DNA of 64,000 nucleotides, taken from positions 21,172,470-21,236,469 of the forward strand of contig NC_060238.1 in assembly GCF_021155775.2 (NCBI RefSeq), written 5' to 3'. The number at the start of each line of letters is the position of its first letter. The first letter of the stretch is position 1. Under the pieces are notes generated by a model that worked only from the letters and a program-made list of their open reading frames with translations, searched no databases and was not told the origin of the DNA. The translations under genes were made by a program, and so were the position numbers. Source of the DNA: Neodiprion pinetum (Eukaryota > Arthropoda > Insecta > Hymenoptera > Diprionidae). Positions 37,201 to 47,850 of this stretch are shown here, one piece after another.

Positions 37201-40200
37201 TTTCTCAAAGGTATCGATAACCACGGGATCGTCGGGGTCTACCAGACGTAAACCGACGAACTTTGTTCCACCATGTTGGTAGGGCTCGAGGTCAATAGTG
37301 GAAAGGTCCTGAAAGAAAAGGCGAACAATAATTTTCTTTCTACAGGTTATAAATTTATTTTATATCTTACCAACGACGCGATTATGAAGCTGTGCCTGTC
37401 CGACATCAACCCAACTTGTTGAGCCTGCTTCAAAACATCCGGCAGTACGTCAATCGAGCAATCCACCACTACATTCGGGTCTCCGGACTTTTTGATCTGT
37501 TCCAGAACTTTCCTGCGAAAAAGTGATCACTTCGGTATAACCGTGAGAGAAGTATTACTGCTGAAGTTTTCGTGTGATAATATCTCGAAAAAGTCGATTG
37601 GTCGAGAACCTAGGGTTCGAATTATTTCAGTTACGATAAAAGCTTCGCATCGTTCAGTCGTTTGAAAAACTTCAGACATCGGTTTCAACCTGAGATTTTG
37701 AACAAAGGAGTCTCACCTGTAATTCGGTCCTTTGGGTAGCTGCCTGACAGTGACCGTGTGTCCCCTGCGATTCCATCTCTTCAGAAGTTCGTGCATCCGA
37801 ATGAGATTCTCGGTACTTTCGTAGAGTATGGTGAATGTCTTCCATTCAAAATCCTGAGCAAGTTGGAGGTATATCTGCACAGACGTGTTTGAATAAACTA
37901 TAATAACGTAATTTTGCATACACAACTTGTCGTTTTCACTCCTTGATAAGTTTTGTTCCAGACTTAATGAATAATAATTTGTCAAAAGTCTAATCTCTGT
38001 AGCAGTGTTAAAGGATCCAATTAAAATGGAAATGACAATTTTTCAACCCCAAGAATTCAAACAATCTCAATTGTAGAACGCGACGAGAAAACCACACAAA
38101 ATTAAAGCCGACGTATCAACATTTCGTTCTTCAAGATCTCAAATAATAAGAGGCTGCTTCGGTAACGTGTAACTAACTTTTTTACCGCTGCCTCGTTTTC
38201 TGTGTCTGTTACGCACATGCGGCCAACAGAGAGACCCACACATGCGTATGGTAATGAAGCGTTTCACGCTAGTCAAACATCCGCATCCGATGAACTGCAG
38301 TTCAAGCTTCGTAATACGTTATAAACTGAATCACAACCGGCAATCAAAAGCGCGTGCTTCGATAATAACACCGTTGCCTCTTATCGCTTTGAACCGATCT
38401 CCGAATCGGTATTCAACTTAAATATTTCTCTTTTGCCGTTTTTCAGGTATCAGGATTCAGGATCAGTACCGTACAAGAATTGAAATGAAAAATATTTGTT
38501 CTCGTATTAAAATAAGGCTGGAAAAAGGGCTCGAATTTCGCGCTTTTGAATAACTGAAGAGACAATTTACCCTCGACAAAGTTTGCGAATATGGATACAT
38601 GTTGAGCAGACCGTTTCCCCGCGTTTGTCGAGGGTCCCATCTCGCTACGATGTGAGGAATTTCCATCGTGTCGCACATGCTTTGCACGTGTTTTGCTGCG
38701 ATCTTGTTACGAGGACCAAAAATTGCAGCCACTCCGTTGTTCGCAAGCTCGCAGACTGAAAATTACGCCAAGTACAGAGAAAAATTTACTGAAACCAGGT
38801 CGTAACATATCAATGGAATTTTCATTACTGACATACAGCTCACGTAAATAAATCAATGTGCAAACTTTAACGAGGAGTTAATCACCAAGTAAAAGTGACG
38901 TACACCGACTACGGTTAAATCAGTTGCACGCAATTACAAATATTACAAGGAATTCAAAGATACTGCAAAGATTACAGGGATTGAAGAGAGATTACAAAAA
39001 TTACAAAGATTTCAGAGACATGACGAATTGCAAGGATTACGAAAATTCTGCAAAGATTACATGAAGATTACAAAGAAATTACAAGAATCACAAAGATTTC
39101 AGAGACATGAGGATTGGAAAAATTACCAGACGACTGAAAGGATTACACGCAGATTGCAAGGATTACAAAGATTACAGAGACAAGATTGAAGATTATTAAT
39201 TCAAAGCAAAGATTGCCAAGTTTACCAAAAGACTGCAAGTATTACACGAAGATTCCACGGATTACAAGAATTACAAAGGTTCCAGAGATATGATTAAAAA
39301 TTATCAATCCAGAGTCAAGGTTACCAAAACTACCAAAAGAATGCAAAGATTACACGGATTATAAAGAAATTACAAGAATTACAAAGATTTCAAAGATATG
39401 ATTAAAGATTTACAATTCAGAGTCAAGGTTACCAAAATTACCAAAAGAATGCAAAGATTATATGCAATATATATATATATAAGATTATATATAATTATAA
39501 AGAGATTACAAACGATTACAAAGGATTACGATCCGAGAGATGACAAAGACGACAAAAGATTACAGACACCACATGAGATTGCACGACATATGTACGCCAG
39601 ATTACAACAGTGATTAACGTAATTGTCACGAAATTTCATGGGATTTGAAAATTCGATTCCTTTGACCTGAAATTAAACTTACCAGCCTGCGAAACGTCGT
39701 ACGTATCATTATTTACGGTGATCATCTGGGCGTAAATAAACTGCTCGGAAAATTTGGAATTTCCGTGTATCTCATTGTTCAAAACATTGGCGGACAGCCT
39801 AAACGCAGTTGCCGTTAAATCGTCATCTTCGAATAATCCACCTAGCGGAGGGTAAAAAAAATAGCGGGAAAAAATTTTCTCATTCATGTTATCCGCCTGC
39901 GTAATTATCGCAATCGCCAAACATGCTCCGACAATTTCAAATCCTTATCGAGATTTCCTCAGACTTTTTACCCGTGTCCCGTATTTAGTTTCGGCAGCTT
40001 GTCGCAGGCTTTTTGAAAGTTGAAAAGGAAATTGTGCGAGTATTAAGTAAGCACCGTAACTTTTATGAGCGTAGCTTATTAGTTCTGCAGTAGCCGAAAT
40101 ACCGATTGCATCTTTGCTCCGTTTCCGGTAGTAAGAATTGGCACGTTACCGTATCTTGAAACGCGAGACGCGTACAAATGAATATTTTTTACTGATTCGG

Positions 40201-40337
40201 CAAACTCTCAGAGCTTTAAAACCTATGTTAGACGGTTAACAGAGACAAACGATCATCCGCTTACCTACTGTAACCGTTTTTCCGAATCCGAAAATACCTG
40301 ATGGTAAAAATGCGATCGAGATCAACACGATCAGCAT
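31282..40337 (-). CDS. Kainate-type ionotropic glutamate receptor subunit, copy A (complete, 15 coding exons)
   Basis: Coding exons in transcript order (high-low): 40337-40265, 39841-39683, 38755-38571, 37874-37717, 37512-37371, 37308-37006, 36825-36607, 36529-36323, 36241-36157, 35693-35417, 35289-35088, 34872-34647, 34504-34389, 31748-31596, 31485-31282. All junctions are GT/AG and the frame runs 2709 bases to a TGA, giving 902 residues, usual for the family. Residues 1-17 are a signal peptide, then GGLFEDDD opens the amino-terminal domain. The ligand-binding domain has S1 (about 414-510, with R497 matching the carboxylate-binding arginine) and S2 (S664, T665, E713; C725 and C783 are a likely disulfide). 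M1 is about 537-556, the pore loop has MQQGS with Q595 at the Q/R site, M3 about 611-632, M4 about 801-820. It should form a glutamate-gated cation channel in the plasma membrane of neurons or muscle. Odd features: M3 reads SYIANLAVF instead of SYTANLAxF, and intron 13 has grown to 2.6 kb. The closest family names are insect kainate 2-like receptors; the exact orthologue is not known to me. Confidence 0.92.
33097..33177 (-). other. Short coding-like segment inside intron 13 of copy A
   Basis: On the minus strand, 27 codons after a weak TTAAG acceptor read HSFGIGFGLPAPAGLDF and then end SDD before TAG. The composition (Gly, Phe, Pro, Ala) differs from the AT-rich surroundings. It would join in phase to exon 13 and give a receptor without M4, but the acceptor has a poor pyrimidine tract and copy B lacks the segment. 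It may equally be a fragment of another gene carried in with the inserted DNA. Confidence 0.2.
33799..34220 (+). mobile_element. 0.43-kb interspersed repeat, copy R3, inside intron 13 of copy A
   Basis: It begins TAAGAGAAATTTTTAGTTCC and ends GAAATTTTTCTCAG. The order of internal strings (GGTTACCGCTCAGTCCTTA, TTGCAACTGTTGCGAAAATT, GATCGACGATAGCGCAAAAT) is that of R2. Copy B lacks it in its 202-base intron 13, so insertion after the duplication, or loss from B, explains part of the intron length difference. Confidence 0.7.
38931..39600. repeat. Degenerate minisatellite of GATTACAAA-type units in intron 2 of copy A
   Basis: Dozens of variants of GATTACAAAGATT/AATTACAAG follow each other on the plus strand. 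A higher-order unit of roughly 110 bases (AGAGTCAAGGTTACCAAAA then AAGAATGCAAAGATTACACG) is visible at least twice near 39310-39460. The region nearly fills intron 2 of copy A (38756-39682). Intron 2 of copy B (55235-55930) lacks it, so it expanded after the duplication. Confidence 0.8.
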
Positions 40338-40890
40338 TTTAAGATCATTGGGATCATCTGAAAATTAATATTTCATACGGTGATTACATTGAAACAATCG
40401 CACTCGATTTTGATATCGGTAATCGAAAATTACGTGTAGTTTAATAATTCTGGGACTAATTTTTGTAAGTATTTATTATATTGGATATAAAATTTAAAAA
40501 AATTTTTGTACATGCTTGTTGTTACTGCAAATACTTGAATAATATTTGGTTAGAACATGAAGACGAGGATTACTTGACATTAGTTTTTGCTTTCATTCGC
40601 TTTGAGTGTTCACGTGAAGCTTTTAGTACATATTGCATTAATACTGGCTGAAATATTCAATATTCGTCGAAATATCTGAGCGGATGAAAAAATTGTAAAC
40701 CAAACGCTCAACGTAATATCTTTCGATTCTTTGAAGAAATCTTTTGTTTCAGCGATTTGTTAATGCGAATTAACGGCGTGGATACGGTTTGCATAATTTT
40801 GCACATAGTTGTACAGATTTTGTTAGATAATAACGGAATTCAGAATCCAAGGTTCTTTCAGTTTGGTTATATTTTCGCAAAAATAACGAC

Positions 40891-41206
40891 CAGGGTTGGC
40901 ATAAATTTTTGGATAAAAAATTCCATCACTTTTCCAGGTTTTCCAGGACCTAAAAATCTAGCTTTCTCTGACATTTTCCCAGTTCCAGTAAGTTACTAAA
41001 ACCCAAACCGTTCGGAAAAAAGTCAGTCTTGTCAAATTTGTTTTCTCGATGAAAAAAAAAAAAAAAATAAACCTTTCATCTCAAAAAAATTATTTCCAAT
41101 TTCTATGATAGAAAACTGCAAACTTGATTTTCTTCCATGATCAAATTTAAAGTTCCCTGACATCTCCAGGTTCTCCAGATTTTAATCCAGGTGCGTGGCC
41201 ACCCTG
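40891..41206. mobile_element. Short hAT-like non-autonomous element
   Basis: It begins CAGGGTTGGCATAAATTTTT and ends TGCGTGGCCACCCTG, so the termini are inverse CAGGGTGGCC-type ends. Inside are TTTTCCAGGTTTTCCAGGAC and CTCCAGGTTCTCCAG, a composition common in insect hAT-related miniature elements (family knowledge). An eight-base target duplication is not evident, so the class is tentative. It lies in the predicted first intron of copy A. Confidence 0.5.
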
Positions 41207-42939
41207 AAAGAGCTAAAAAATACAAGGAAGATATTTTTGTAAGGTCGAAAAGTGGGCAGCGTGTTCGTTGAGTAAATATTTAGACGTGTAGCGCGAAGAA
41301 TTGCCGAACGGCATTTAAGACGGAACGATGCGAGCCGATGATGATTCCCGAAGAGAGTGAGGCCTTGATTATTTGCGGAGTTTGCGTTTACTTTGCTAAT
41401 TGAAACGCGACTCTGAGCATAAATCACTCACCGGAGCTTTTCAAAACCACCCTGACGTCAACATCGTTTCTTACATCCGCGTTTTAGGTGGAGGTTTAAT
41501 TTTTCTTCATTCGTTATCGAATTATGTATTCCATTTGCCAATTTGTTATAAATTCATTTTCGTACGCGTCTAGGAGAAATTGAACTCAAGGGGAATAAAT
41601 ATAACACAGTTTGTTCAATATTCAATACACGATACCGCTCCGTTAGTTTATTCTCAAGAATTTCCTTCGCTTTTAAAAGCCACTTGCGAGTGATCCCAGC
41701 GTATTCGATTCAGCTCCTTCTTTTTATACTGACTATTGAAAGTCATTCGTCGGATGGTTCTACGAAATTCTGTCAATTAAAAATGGCAAATGGGTGTTTT
41801 TCACGAGAAAAGAGAAACGAACGAAATGCGAAGACCATTATTTTAACCTTCGATAGACAGCGAGAGGATTAATCATCTTTTCATACTATTCTATTACCGT
41901 AGTCGATTTCGCATATAAACCCAGGGCATGATCGTAAAACGAGAATGAATCACTCGTCATTGAAAACTAAATCTAGAATGAGAGAAAAATTCACATTCAC
42001 AGAAGGCGCGAAGCGATAAAAAAAAATTTCGATTTTGGGAATTCTTCGTTGATTCAATTCTTCGTTGATTGTATAATATTAGTATACAGATTATAAAAAA
42101 GAAAAATAAAAAAAAAAAAGAAAAAAAAAAAACAGTCGGCGGAGACGAGCATCGACCCTGATACGAGTATTTATACATCAATGAAGTCTCAACGTCGCTT
42201 TGCATGCCAACGCAATTTCATTTTTGCGTAAACATATCAGCCACTGCTTTGCGCTCGTTAGAATGAAAAATGAAGTCCCGATAGAAGAAATGAGCTACCT
42301 TTTTTATCGATATTGAGGACGTAAAGTGAAGATCTATGAAAGGAATATTCAACCAGACGTCTTTTATTGCGAAAATAAAAATGAAGAGAAAATTATTCAA
42401 ATCTAACCGTACAGTTCGACGTGATCTTTTAGAATTCTTTATGGACTGGCGATCCCTTTCGCGTATAGCAGTCATCTTACTTTCGGTTACTTTTTTCACT
42501 AGATTTGCGAACGGTGGAAACATGAAAAATGAATTTTAGTCCGCTTGTTGCAGCAAATACTATGTGTTGATTTTTACAGTATCTAAGATGCTAAAGAATC
42601 ATGGGAGAATGTTTATCAATTAGTTTCTTCGTTCGTTAAAATAAACGTAAAAAATATACACGTAATAACGGAAGACCAATTAATTTTTCCAAAATTTTTC
42701 AATCCTAATTTGTTCGAGATGAATTTCCAGAATTATAAATGGTAAAACACGACAATTTAAAAGTTCTGCATTTTTTACGATAGTTTTTTCAATCATTATT
42801 TTCCCGTCATTGCAGATGAGCCTAAAAAATTTTGCATCGATTTTTTCTCTAAAGAAAATAGACAAAAAAATAAAGACACCTCTCGGATCATTCAACTCTT
42901 AGCCATTCAATTCAGGGAATTATTCCAAGAATCTTTGTT

Positions 42940-43860
42940 ACAGATCAATTTCCGCGGAGACTGTGTCTGTTCGGATGACAAGGAGAAGAAACTGCGTCTG
43001 GATGCGCTCGACTAGAATCAGGCCGCAATCGAATGACGAGAAGAAATCGATCCCTCATCGAAGCCTGGAGTCAGGAATGCGATAAGGAGTCGATTATTTG
43101 TAAATCCACGTATAACAAAGCAGCGATACAGAACTCGAGTCGTGTTCAGAGTAACTAATCTGGGTCAAGTGGCGAACGTCTCGGCGAATCGCTGCCGGTG
43201 AATGGTTGCACGGCTTAAGCTCTAAAAGAAGAAGTCGCAGTTCGTCTGATCGCGATACGAGAGTCGAGTGGAGGCCGAAGCCGGCTGCCTGATTGCCCGC
43301 GCCTAACGACGACTTCCGCTTTCGAAAATGGTCATGAACGAAAAGAAAGGAAGAACAAAATAACGCCAAGTCGAAGAATTTCCTTGGGTTTGAAAAATAA
43401 TTGTAAGGCGGGTGATCGAATTCCGTAGTATTAATTAGGACGCGTCAGAAGGATGAACTTTATGAACTCTTTTCAGAAATGATTTGACACTAAATTTCGA
43501 GCTTGAATCGGCCAGGGTTAGAAAAATATTAACTTAGTTGTTGGCCTTGTTTCACCGAGCAACGATAGTCATTTAAGAGTGGTTAAAATTAGCGGGAATC
43601 ATTCTTCGTGGTGAGACGGTTGCAAAGCAAATATTGAAATGAGAAAACATCAAGCTTTTGAAAATAAAGAAAAAAGCAAGCACTCCACGACTCGGTTAAA
43701 TACAATTGATCAAAACAAGATTAATGTAAAAAACGATAAATCATATCGCCAAAAATCTCGCGCGTTAAACGGAGGCTTGAAGAAGCTTTTTCAAACCGTG
43801 ACAAATCCCTATCTCACATATTTACACGGAAAAGAGTAAAGAGGACCAATTTGTGAAGAT
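42940..43860. promoter_or_regulatory. Upstream block of copy A, near-identical to 58911-59845
   Basis: The central 600 bases (about 43020-43640) match 59000-59620 with only a handful of visible differences, far more alike than the introns of the two genes. The GC-rich core around 43080-43370 is open on the minus strand for 91 codons, but without an ATG at its start, so I do not call a protein. It lies in the predicted first intron of copy A. It may be a shared promoter or enhancer, or a gene-conversion tract. Confidence 0.5.
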
Positions 43861-44809
43861 GCGTAAATATATCCAACGCGAACGCGACATCCGAAAACTG
43901 TGAATGAGAAAAACGTTGGCTTCCGAAAATAAACATAAGGTGTGTGACCGAACATCGCGTGACAGCTGGAAGCGCTGAAAGGATTGACTATCCGTGTTTA
44001 GTCTGCAAAAGTGACTAGCAACTAGATTTTCTCTGTTTTAAATTACTTTTCTAATTCGAACGAGACGATCGATCGCAATCTCGGGTTGCGGGGGCGGCGA
44101 AATAAGCGTAGACACAATGAGTAGGGAACTTCCGGCTGTGAACGAAGACAATCCTTCAACTGTCGTGGGAAATTTGAAAATCGCAGTATTAATCTAGTTT
44201 TTATATCATGGTGTGAAAGAATATTTTTTACTATTTGTTCCACTCACGGAATTATTTTTCAACACCAATGGTCAAAAACTATAACTGAAGTTGATCGTAT
44301 GTTGAGCAAATCTCCCCCCTCAACGTGAAACATAATTGAAAAGCTTCAATATTCAGTATTCTAATAGAGAACCTAATCATTCTGCTTTTCCCTATTTTCC
44401 ATGTAAAGATGGTGTCGTTTTTTCACCGTTTTTTGGAACAAAAATTATTGGACACGCGGATTAATGTCCTACAATTTTCTTGAAACAAGTTCTATGATTA
44501 TATTACAATTGAACGACGGTCAATGGTTTATTAATTCCAATATGTAAGTTTAAAATTTGATCCAATATCGGGAAGACTTAGTTTTCATGCAATTCAGCTT
44601 GATTAAATTTTGGGTCTCCGTTCTGCCGTTGTTTCTGTTTTGACAATTGTTCGTTGAAATTAAACTGCATCTGATATAAAATACAGAATCTCAATTTTGA
44701 TCAGAACCTAAAACTGTTTCAAATAATTTTCATCAATGTCAAAATCCGATCAAATCGATTTGAACTGTGAGTAATCGCTAATGTTCACAAACGATCGCTG
44801 CTGGCTCAA

Positions 44810-45125
44810 TAATTCGGAGTCAAATCGACCAGGTTAGAAAAAAAAATTCACTCAATTGTCAACAGCTTTTCATCGAGCAGCAAACTTTGAATTATGAAAC
44901 CGGTCAAACAAATGAATGTAAATACAAGCTTTTAAGAATAAATAACAAGACAAGCACCCCATGACTCGGTTAAATACAATTGATCAAAACAAGATTGATT
45001 TAAAAACGATAAATCACATCGCCAAAAATCTCGCGCGTTAAACGGAAGCTCGACGAAGCTTTTTCAAACCGTGACAAATTCCAGTCTTACCTATTCACAC
45101 GGAACAGAGTAAAGGGGACCAATTT
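44810..45125. repeat. Partial tandem duplicate of 43500-43860
   Basis: Both segments hold, in the same order, the strings TTAAATACAATTGATCAAAA, AATCTCGCGCGTTAAACGGA and GTGACAAATTCC (or near versions), ending at the CACACGGAA/CACGGAA element before GGACCAATTTG. Copy B has only one such segment (about 59490-59845). The unit was therefore duplicated inside the copy A upstream region, with about 950 bases of diverged sequence between the two. Confidence 0.6.
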
Positions 45126-45400
45126 GCGTGGATGCGTGAGTATATCGAGTAAACAATAACACCCTTCGGACTTTTGGCGAGTGTGCAAAACGTGCTTCAA
45201 GCCCTTCCCTAGCGCAAAATGAAGCTAGACGACGCCGCGACGGCTCCGCGCGCTTCCAGAGATCGAGCAGAAATGCCAAAAGTGCGCAGCTCCCGACGCG
45301 CATAGACTCTGCGTTCTTATTCTGGCCCTTCTTGAACTTCCCCTCCCTTGTCACCTCAGCCCCCTTATCCGCTCCGTGGGACAACAGATGGACTTGATTC
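45091..45400 (-). promoter_or_regulatory. Predicted non-coding first exon (5' UTR) of copy A, with a 70-codon upstream ORF
   Basis: The exon holding the copy A start codon has a good acceptor (TTTTCAG) just before 40357, 20 bases upstream of the ATG, so an upstream untranslated exon must exist. This GC-rich block is a good candidate: on the minus strand it ends in GAATAG followed by GTAAGA, a strong donor, at 45091/45090. Its 3' 294 bases match the block upstream of copy B with only three differences that I count by eye. An ATG at 45303 opens a 70-codon ORF starting MRVGSCALLAFLL; its TAG stop is the last three bases of the exon. The transcription start is not visible, so the upper edge is approximate. 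It would imply a first intron of about 4.7 kb. The exon call is inference from splice signals and conservation. Confidence 0.45.
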
Positions 45401-45894
45401 TACTTCTAGCCCGGCGAATATATTTTTCCTACAAACCTACCTCGTCGTACGGTGACCCCAAATTCGTTTCTGCTGGAAATTTACACTTGTGTTTGTTATT
45501 CCGGTTCAGTTTCTTTTTTTTTTTTTTTCTTCTACTTTTTGTTCAGCCTGTACGAGTCTATTTTTCATATCAATCGCGTTTGGATCGTTTTTAAATAATA
45601 TCTTCGGCTTTAAAATGTAGAACTCTTAGATATGATCATTAAGAAACTTGTTTCGATATTGCATCGCAAATTTTTTCGGTAACTTGGCGATGAAACTTTG
45701 ATCACTAATTTGATTTTATAACTACGACATTGAAGTAAAGCGTTGCAATGACGGTCATTGTATTTGGCAGGAAGTTTTCAAAATAGCATGTAGCGATTGC
45801 ACATTGTATTTGACAGAGGTTGGTGCTATAATTGGAAATTTTCAGTCTACGCGATCAAACTGCTAGACTTACGCTACGCGAAAGAGAGTAGAGT

Positions 45895-45903
45895 AGAGTT
45901 TAT

Positions 45904-45936
<33 letters not shown>

Positions 45937-46660
45937 GGAGGTAACTCGTTGCTATTTTTGTTTCACATGCGACAGAAATTCCTTCGGTCAACTGACACTT
46001 GTGAATACACCGTGATAAACTATTTTATTCTGTGACTTCCGCTAGCCATTTATTTCTGATAGTACGCCCTCATTTTTTTCCGATGAATTATTGTTGATTT
46101 ATTTTTTTTCTTTTGAATTTAGAGAAGAAATTATCTGGATAATAACTGCACGGTACTGAATATGATATTACAGAGTCAACAGATTCTACTTGCAATTGTT
46201 GAAGATTTAACGAGAATCGCTGCGATGGCACTTTTGCATACAAATTGGTGTATTGTTTGAATTTAGACTATCTAAAATAATAGGATCTCCGCATTAAGAG
46301 AATGACACAATTATGTATTTTTATGAATATCGCTGATCAATTCGTCTGTTTTTAACTTGTAGTTTTCAATTGTCGTCGGCAAATTCGGGTGCACAGATTT
46401 ATTTTGAAAAATAAAACTCAACTCGTCGGTTGTATATTAAATCCCGTTTCTACACTCACTTTGTCAGGACCTGACAACTGACAATTTAAAAAAATTTGAA
46501 TTACCATCAACGTAGAAGACTACACTACCGATATCAAACCACAACCGTGAAGCGCCTGATCACAAGCAACCTGACGCATAGCATGTCAATGTACGAGTGA
46601 AAATCAAGAACAAGGGACGTCCGACCACGTACGGAATTTATTACTATCCATCGATAATGT
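45895..46660. repeat. Flanking block shared with 61330-62065
   Basis: A GA tract followed by ACTCGTTGCTATTTTTGT and AGAAATTCCTTCGGTCAA, then further on TACCATCAACGTAGAAGACT and GTCCGACCACGTACGGAATTT, recurs in order at 61330-62065 with substitutions. It places these intergenic segments inside the repeated unit upstream of copies A and B. No gene is seen. Confidence 0.65.
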
Positions 46661-47349
46661 GAAAATAGTTATTTTAAAGTTTCTAGAATTGTGTGAAAAA
46701 AATTGAACCTGTATTCTTTCTTTTCATAAATGTTTTCGTAAGCTTTGTATTAAAATTCTATGGATGTTTCTTACTTTTCTGTAGTTCTGTATTTAATTTC
46801 GGTCATCAAGAATGTAGAAATAAACATGCTGTTAGGTGAGGTTTTATTACATGATCTAAAATGTAGTTGTGGCAGAAAATTATAAATCATTTTTCATGTG
46901 AATAATTTCGAAATCTCAAGAACAAGGCAAAAGTTCGACCGACGACTGACGGTATCAGTGAGCAGTGAGCGTTGGATGGTAACCATGGGTTATGTCTTAG
47001 ATGGAATTACAGCTATCGGTAAGGTGTGAAGTAAGCTAGTGGAGCAAAATTCTATCGCCCACTCTATTCTCGAAAACCAAATAATGATTTTGTTATCCAT
47101 GTTGTATTTGAAAAAACTTTACGAGTGGTTTTAAACCTTTTGGGCAAGTTTTTTTTGACCTTTCCTACCGATCACTCATGAGAACCATAGATAACATAGA
47201 GTTTTGATAAAATAATCATTTGTTCGAAACTCTTCAATCATTCAAAATAAATTCATATCTTTCTTCGTCTTACTCTCTTTTACTTTCATTCAATTATACT
47301 ATCTGTCCCTGGAAAAATTGAACCGCTGAACGAAAAATCGAGGATCTGA

Positions 47350-47850
47350 GCAAGTGAAACTGCAATATTTAAGTCTGATTGTGATTAGAGAAGTGGCTCT
47401 TTTCCTGACCCAAGGATAAAAGGAATATCCGGCCTCGACACGATCCAAATATAATCGAATGTAAGGTGAGGTTGGGTGAAAGAACGATAGTAAGTTGTAG
47501 CAGTTTACGATCAAGCTACGCGTTTATTCACGGGCCTGGAGAAGAGGAGGGAAAGAGAAGGAAGAGACAAGGAGAGAAGGATCTTTACTTATAAACCGCA
47601 TGCGGTTTTGGTCGCGTTTTACCATGAATCATGTTAATGAGGAAGTAATTCTGGTTTTAGTGTGTTATCAATGTCCGTGATCAGACGCTGGTTTATGAGC
47701 TACCGCTGTTATTAATTATGGTTTGTTATTAAAAGCTCCGTTTCGCTCTCGCTAACCGGTATGCTTTCAACGTTGTTAGTTACGAACTTTTCACGGGGGG
47801 AAATTTTAAACACCTTGCCGATGCTTACGTTTTATTACCCCTCACAATCT
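47350..47850. repeat. Flanking block shared with 29560-30115
   Basis: This is the copy B partner: ATCCGGCCTCGACACGATCC, TGCGGTTTTGGTCGCGTTTT, TTTTATTACCCCTC in the same order and orientation. It is more diverged than the upstream blocks of the two genes. No ORF is conserved between the two. Confidence 0.7.

Noticed and set aside
38931..39600. CRISPR-like array
   Set aside because: Units are imperfect, contiguous and without unique spacers; it is an intronic minisatellite in a eukaryotic gene.
43094..43369. 91-codon minus-strand ORF identical to 59077-59352
   Set aside because: The first codon is TTG, no ATG opens it, and the identity extends well beyond the ORF in both directions, so it does not show coding constraint.
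45304..45384. Extension of the upstream ORF to 97 codons
   Set aside because: The extra 27 codons begin at TTG; only the 70 codons from the ATG at 45303 are a normal eukaryotic ORF.
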